From Ruminococcaceae bacterium UBA4306 (GTDB lineage: Bacteria; Bacillota; Clostridia; Oscillospirales; Acutalibacteraceae), in assembly GCA_002394725.1 (NCBI GenBank), contig DGUQ01000143.1, forward strand, positions 1 to 5,602: a DNA stretch of 5,602 bases. The letters are read 5' to 3'. Numbering within the stretch: position 1 is the first letter of the stretch; each line of letters starts with the position of its first letter. Positions 5,171 to 5,602 of this stretch are shown here, piece after piece. The notes beneath the pieces were generated by a model. It was not told the origin of the DNA. It did no database searches and saw only the letters and a list, made by a program, of their open reading frames with translations. A program made the translations under genes and the position numbers.

Positions 5171-5602
5171 TTATTTGATGAGCTTCGCGGTATACTTATA
5201 GGCGAGCACACGGGTACAGGCTTCTTTGAGCTGAGCCTCGGTGATGGTGCCGTCGTTCACCGCGGCGAGGATATCGTTATACGCGGTCGCGTAATCGCGC
5301 ACGAGGATCAGATCGTTGCCGGCGAGTACCGCCTGCACCGCAGGCTTTTTGCCGTCGGCATAGGCGGAGTAGTCCGCGTTGTCGAGCACATCGGTCATGA
5401 TGATGCCCGAGAAGCCGACCGTATCGCGCAGCTCCTTATGGAGCGAGGGTGACAGAGCCGCCGTATGGCTCGGATCGATCTTCTGCACGACGACGTTCGA
5501 CATCATCACGCAGTGAGCGCCTGCGGTGACGCCCTTCTTGAACGGGGTATAATCCGTGTTGCGGATGGTGTCCGCTTCACGGTCATCCACGACCGCTCCC
5601 AC
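5171..5602 (-). CDS. Glycoside hydrolase family 3 enzyme (beta-N-acetylhexosaminidase/NagZ-like), C-terminal part only
   Basis: The last 143 residues of a longer protein; the gene runs off the right edge, and the GTG at 5602-5600 is an internal valine codon, not a supported start. The segment matches the second half of the GH3 N-terminal TIM barrel: a helix PFKKGVTAGAHCVMMSN (20-36 of the fragment), an LSP..HKELRD stretch (50-60), then GFSGIIMTD with Asp 71 at the GH3 nucleophile position, and a final helix pair ending TRVLAYKYTAKLIK. The protein stops right after the barrel, as single-domain NagZ-type GH3 enzymes do. That group removes terminal beta-N-acetylglucosamine from muropeptides or chitin-like glycans. 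The His acid/base loop and the substrate-specific K-H-(F/G) motif lie outside the window, so NagZ-type specificity is inferred. It points the same way as the amylase but is separated from it by a hairpin and a new promoter. Confidence 0.85.
   Translation of the reverse strand: MGAVVDDREADTIRNTDYTPFKKGVTAGAHCVMMSNVVVQKIDPSHTAALSPSLHKELRDTVGFSGIIMTDVLDNADYSAYADGKKPAVQAVLAGNDLILVRDYATAYNDILAAVNDGTITEAQLKEACTRVLAYKYTAKLIK

Noticed and set aside
4078..5178. 366-codon open frame on the plus strand opposite the amylase
   Set aside because: Same shadow pattern. It crosses the amylase start and promoter and has no domain or start signal of its own. Smaller plus-strand frames at 2017-2490, 2731-3237, 3370-3978 and 4964-5452 fail for the same reason.
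1..5602. CRISPR array, insertion sequence or prophage parts
   Set aside because: No regularly spaced repeats, terminal inverted repeats, transposase or phage-like proteins are visible; the only repeats are the linker units and short intergenic motifs.

Overview
The window holds three protein genes, all on the minus strand. Read 5'->3' on that strand they are: the C-terminal part of a family 3 glycoside hydrolase (5171-5602, entering from the right edge); a complete secreted alpha-amylase ending in a dockerin (3379-5004); and a complete, very large secreted multidomain glycosidase, also ending in a dockerin (43-3249). Nothing on the plus strand looks like a gene. The long open frames there are antisense shadows of G+C-rich coding DNA.

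The organism is most likely an anaerobic gut or rumen Firmicute of the Ruminococcus/Oscillospirales type. The evidence is double F-hand dockerins of the 'TILD..xIQRxLAG' style, a Pro/Thr/Glu linker made of APTE/APTQ units, Firmicute-type signal peptides, strong purine-rich ribosome binding sites and a textbook sigma-A promoter. By eye the G+C content is in the middle fifties, higher than the known starch specialist Ruminococcus bromii (general knowledge), so a higher-G+C relative or an uncultured genus is more likely. The species cannot be named from this window.

Layout: 1-42 is a short tail after the last stop codon. 43-3249 encodes a 1068-residue protein: signal peptide, starch-binding-like beta module, ricin-like beta-trefoil region, (alpha/alpha)6 six-hairpin glycosidase core, beta-sandwich cap, FN3-like module, CBM6/35-like module, APTE linker, dockerin. 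3250-3378 is a 129-base gap with a strong hairpin, palindromes, a good ribosome binding site and no clear promoter. 3379-5004 encodes a 541-residue GH13 amylase closely resembling Bacillus subtilis AmyE (subfamily 28 type), with all catalytic residues present and a dockerin. 5005-5170 is a 166-base gap holding the amylase promoter, a palindrome overlapping its ribosome binding site, and a hairpin after the GH3 gene. 5171-5602 is the GH3 fragment.

Working together (inference): both complete enzymes carry a signal peptide and a dockerin with nearly the same recognition residues, so they probably dock on the same class of cohesin scaffold at the cell surface. The amylase would cut internal alpha-1,4 links of starch, and the six-hairpin enzyme, with its carbohydrate-binding modules, would act on the same material or its fragments. 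This resembles the amylosome idea known from R. bromii. No scaffoldin or cohesin is visible here. The GH3 enzyme is separated by a hairpin and the amylase's own promoter, and may be unrelated.
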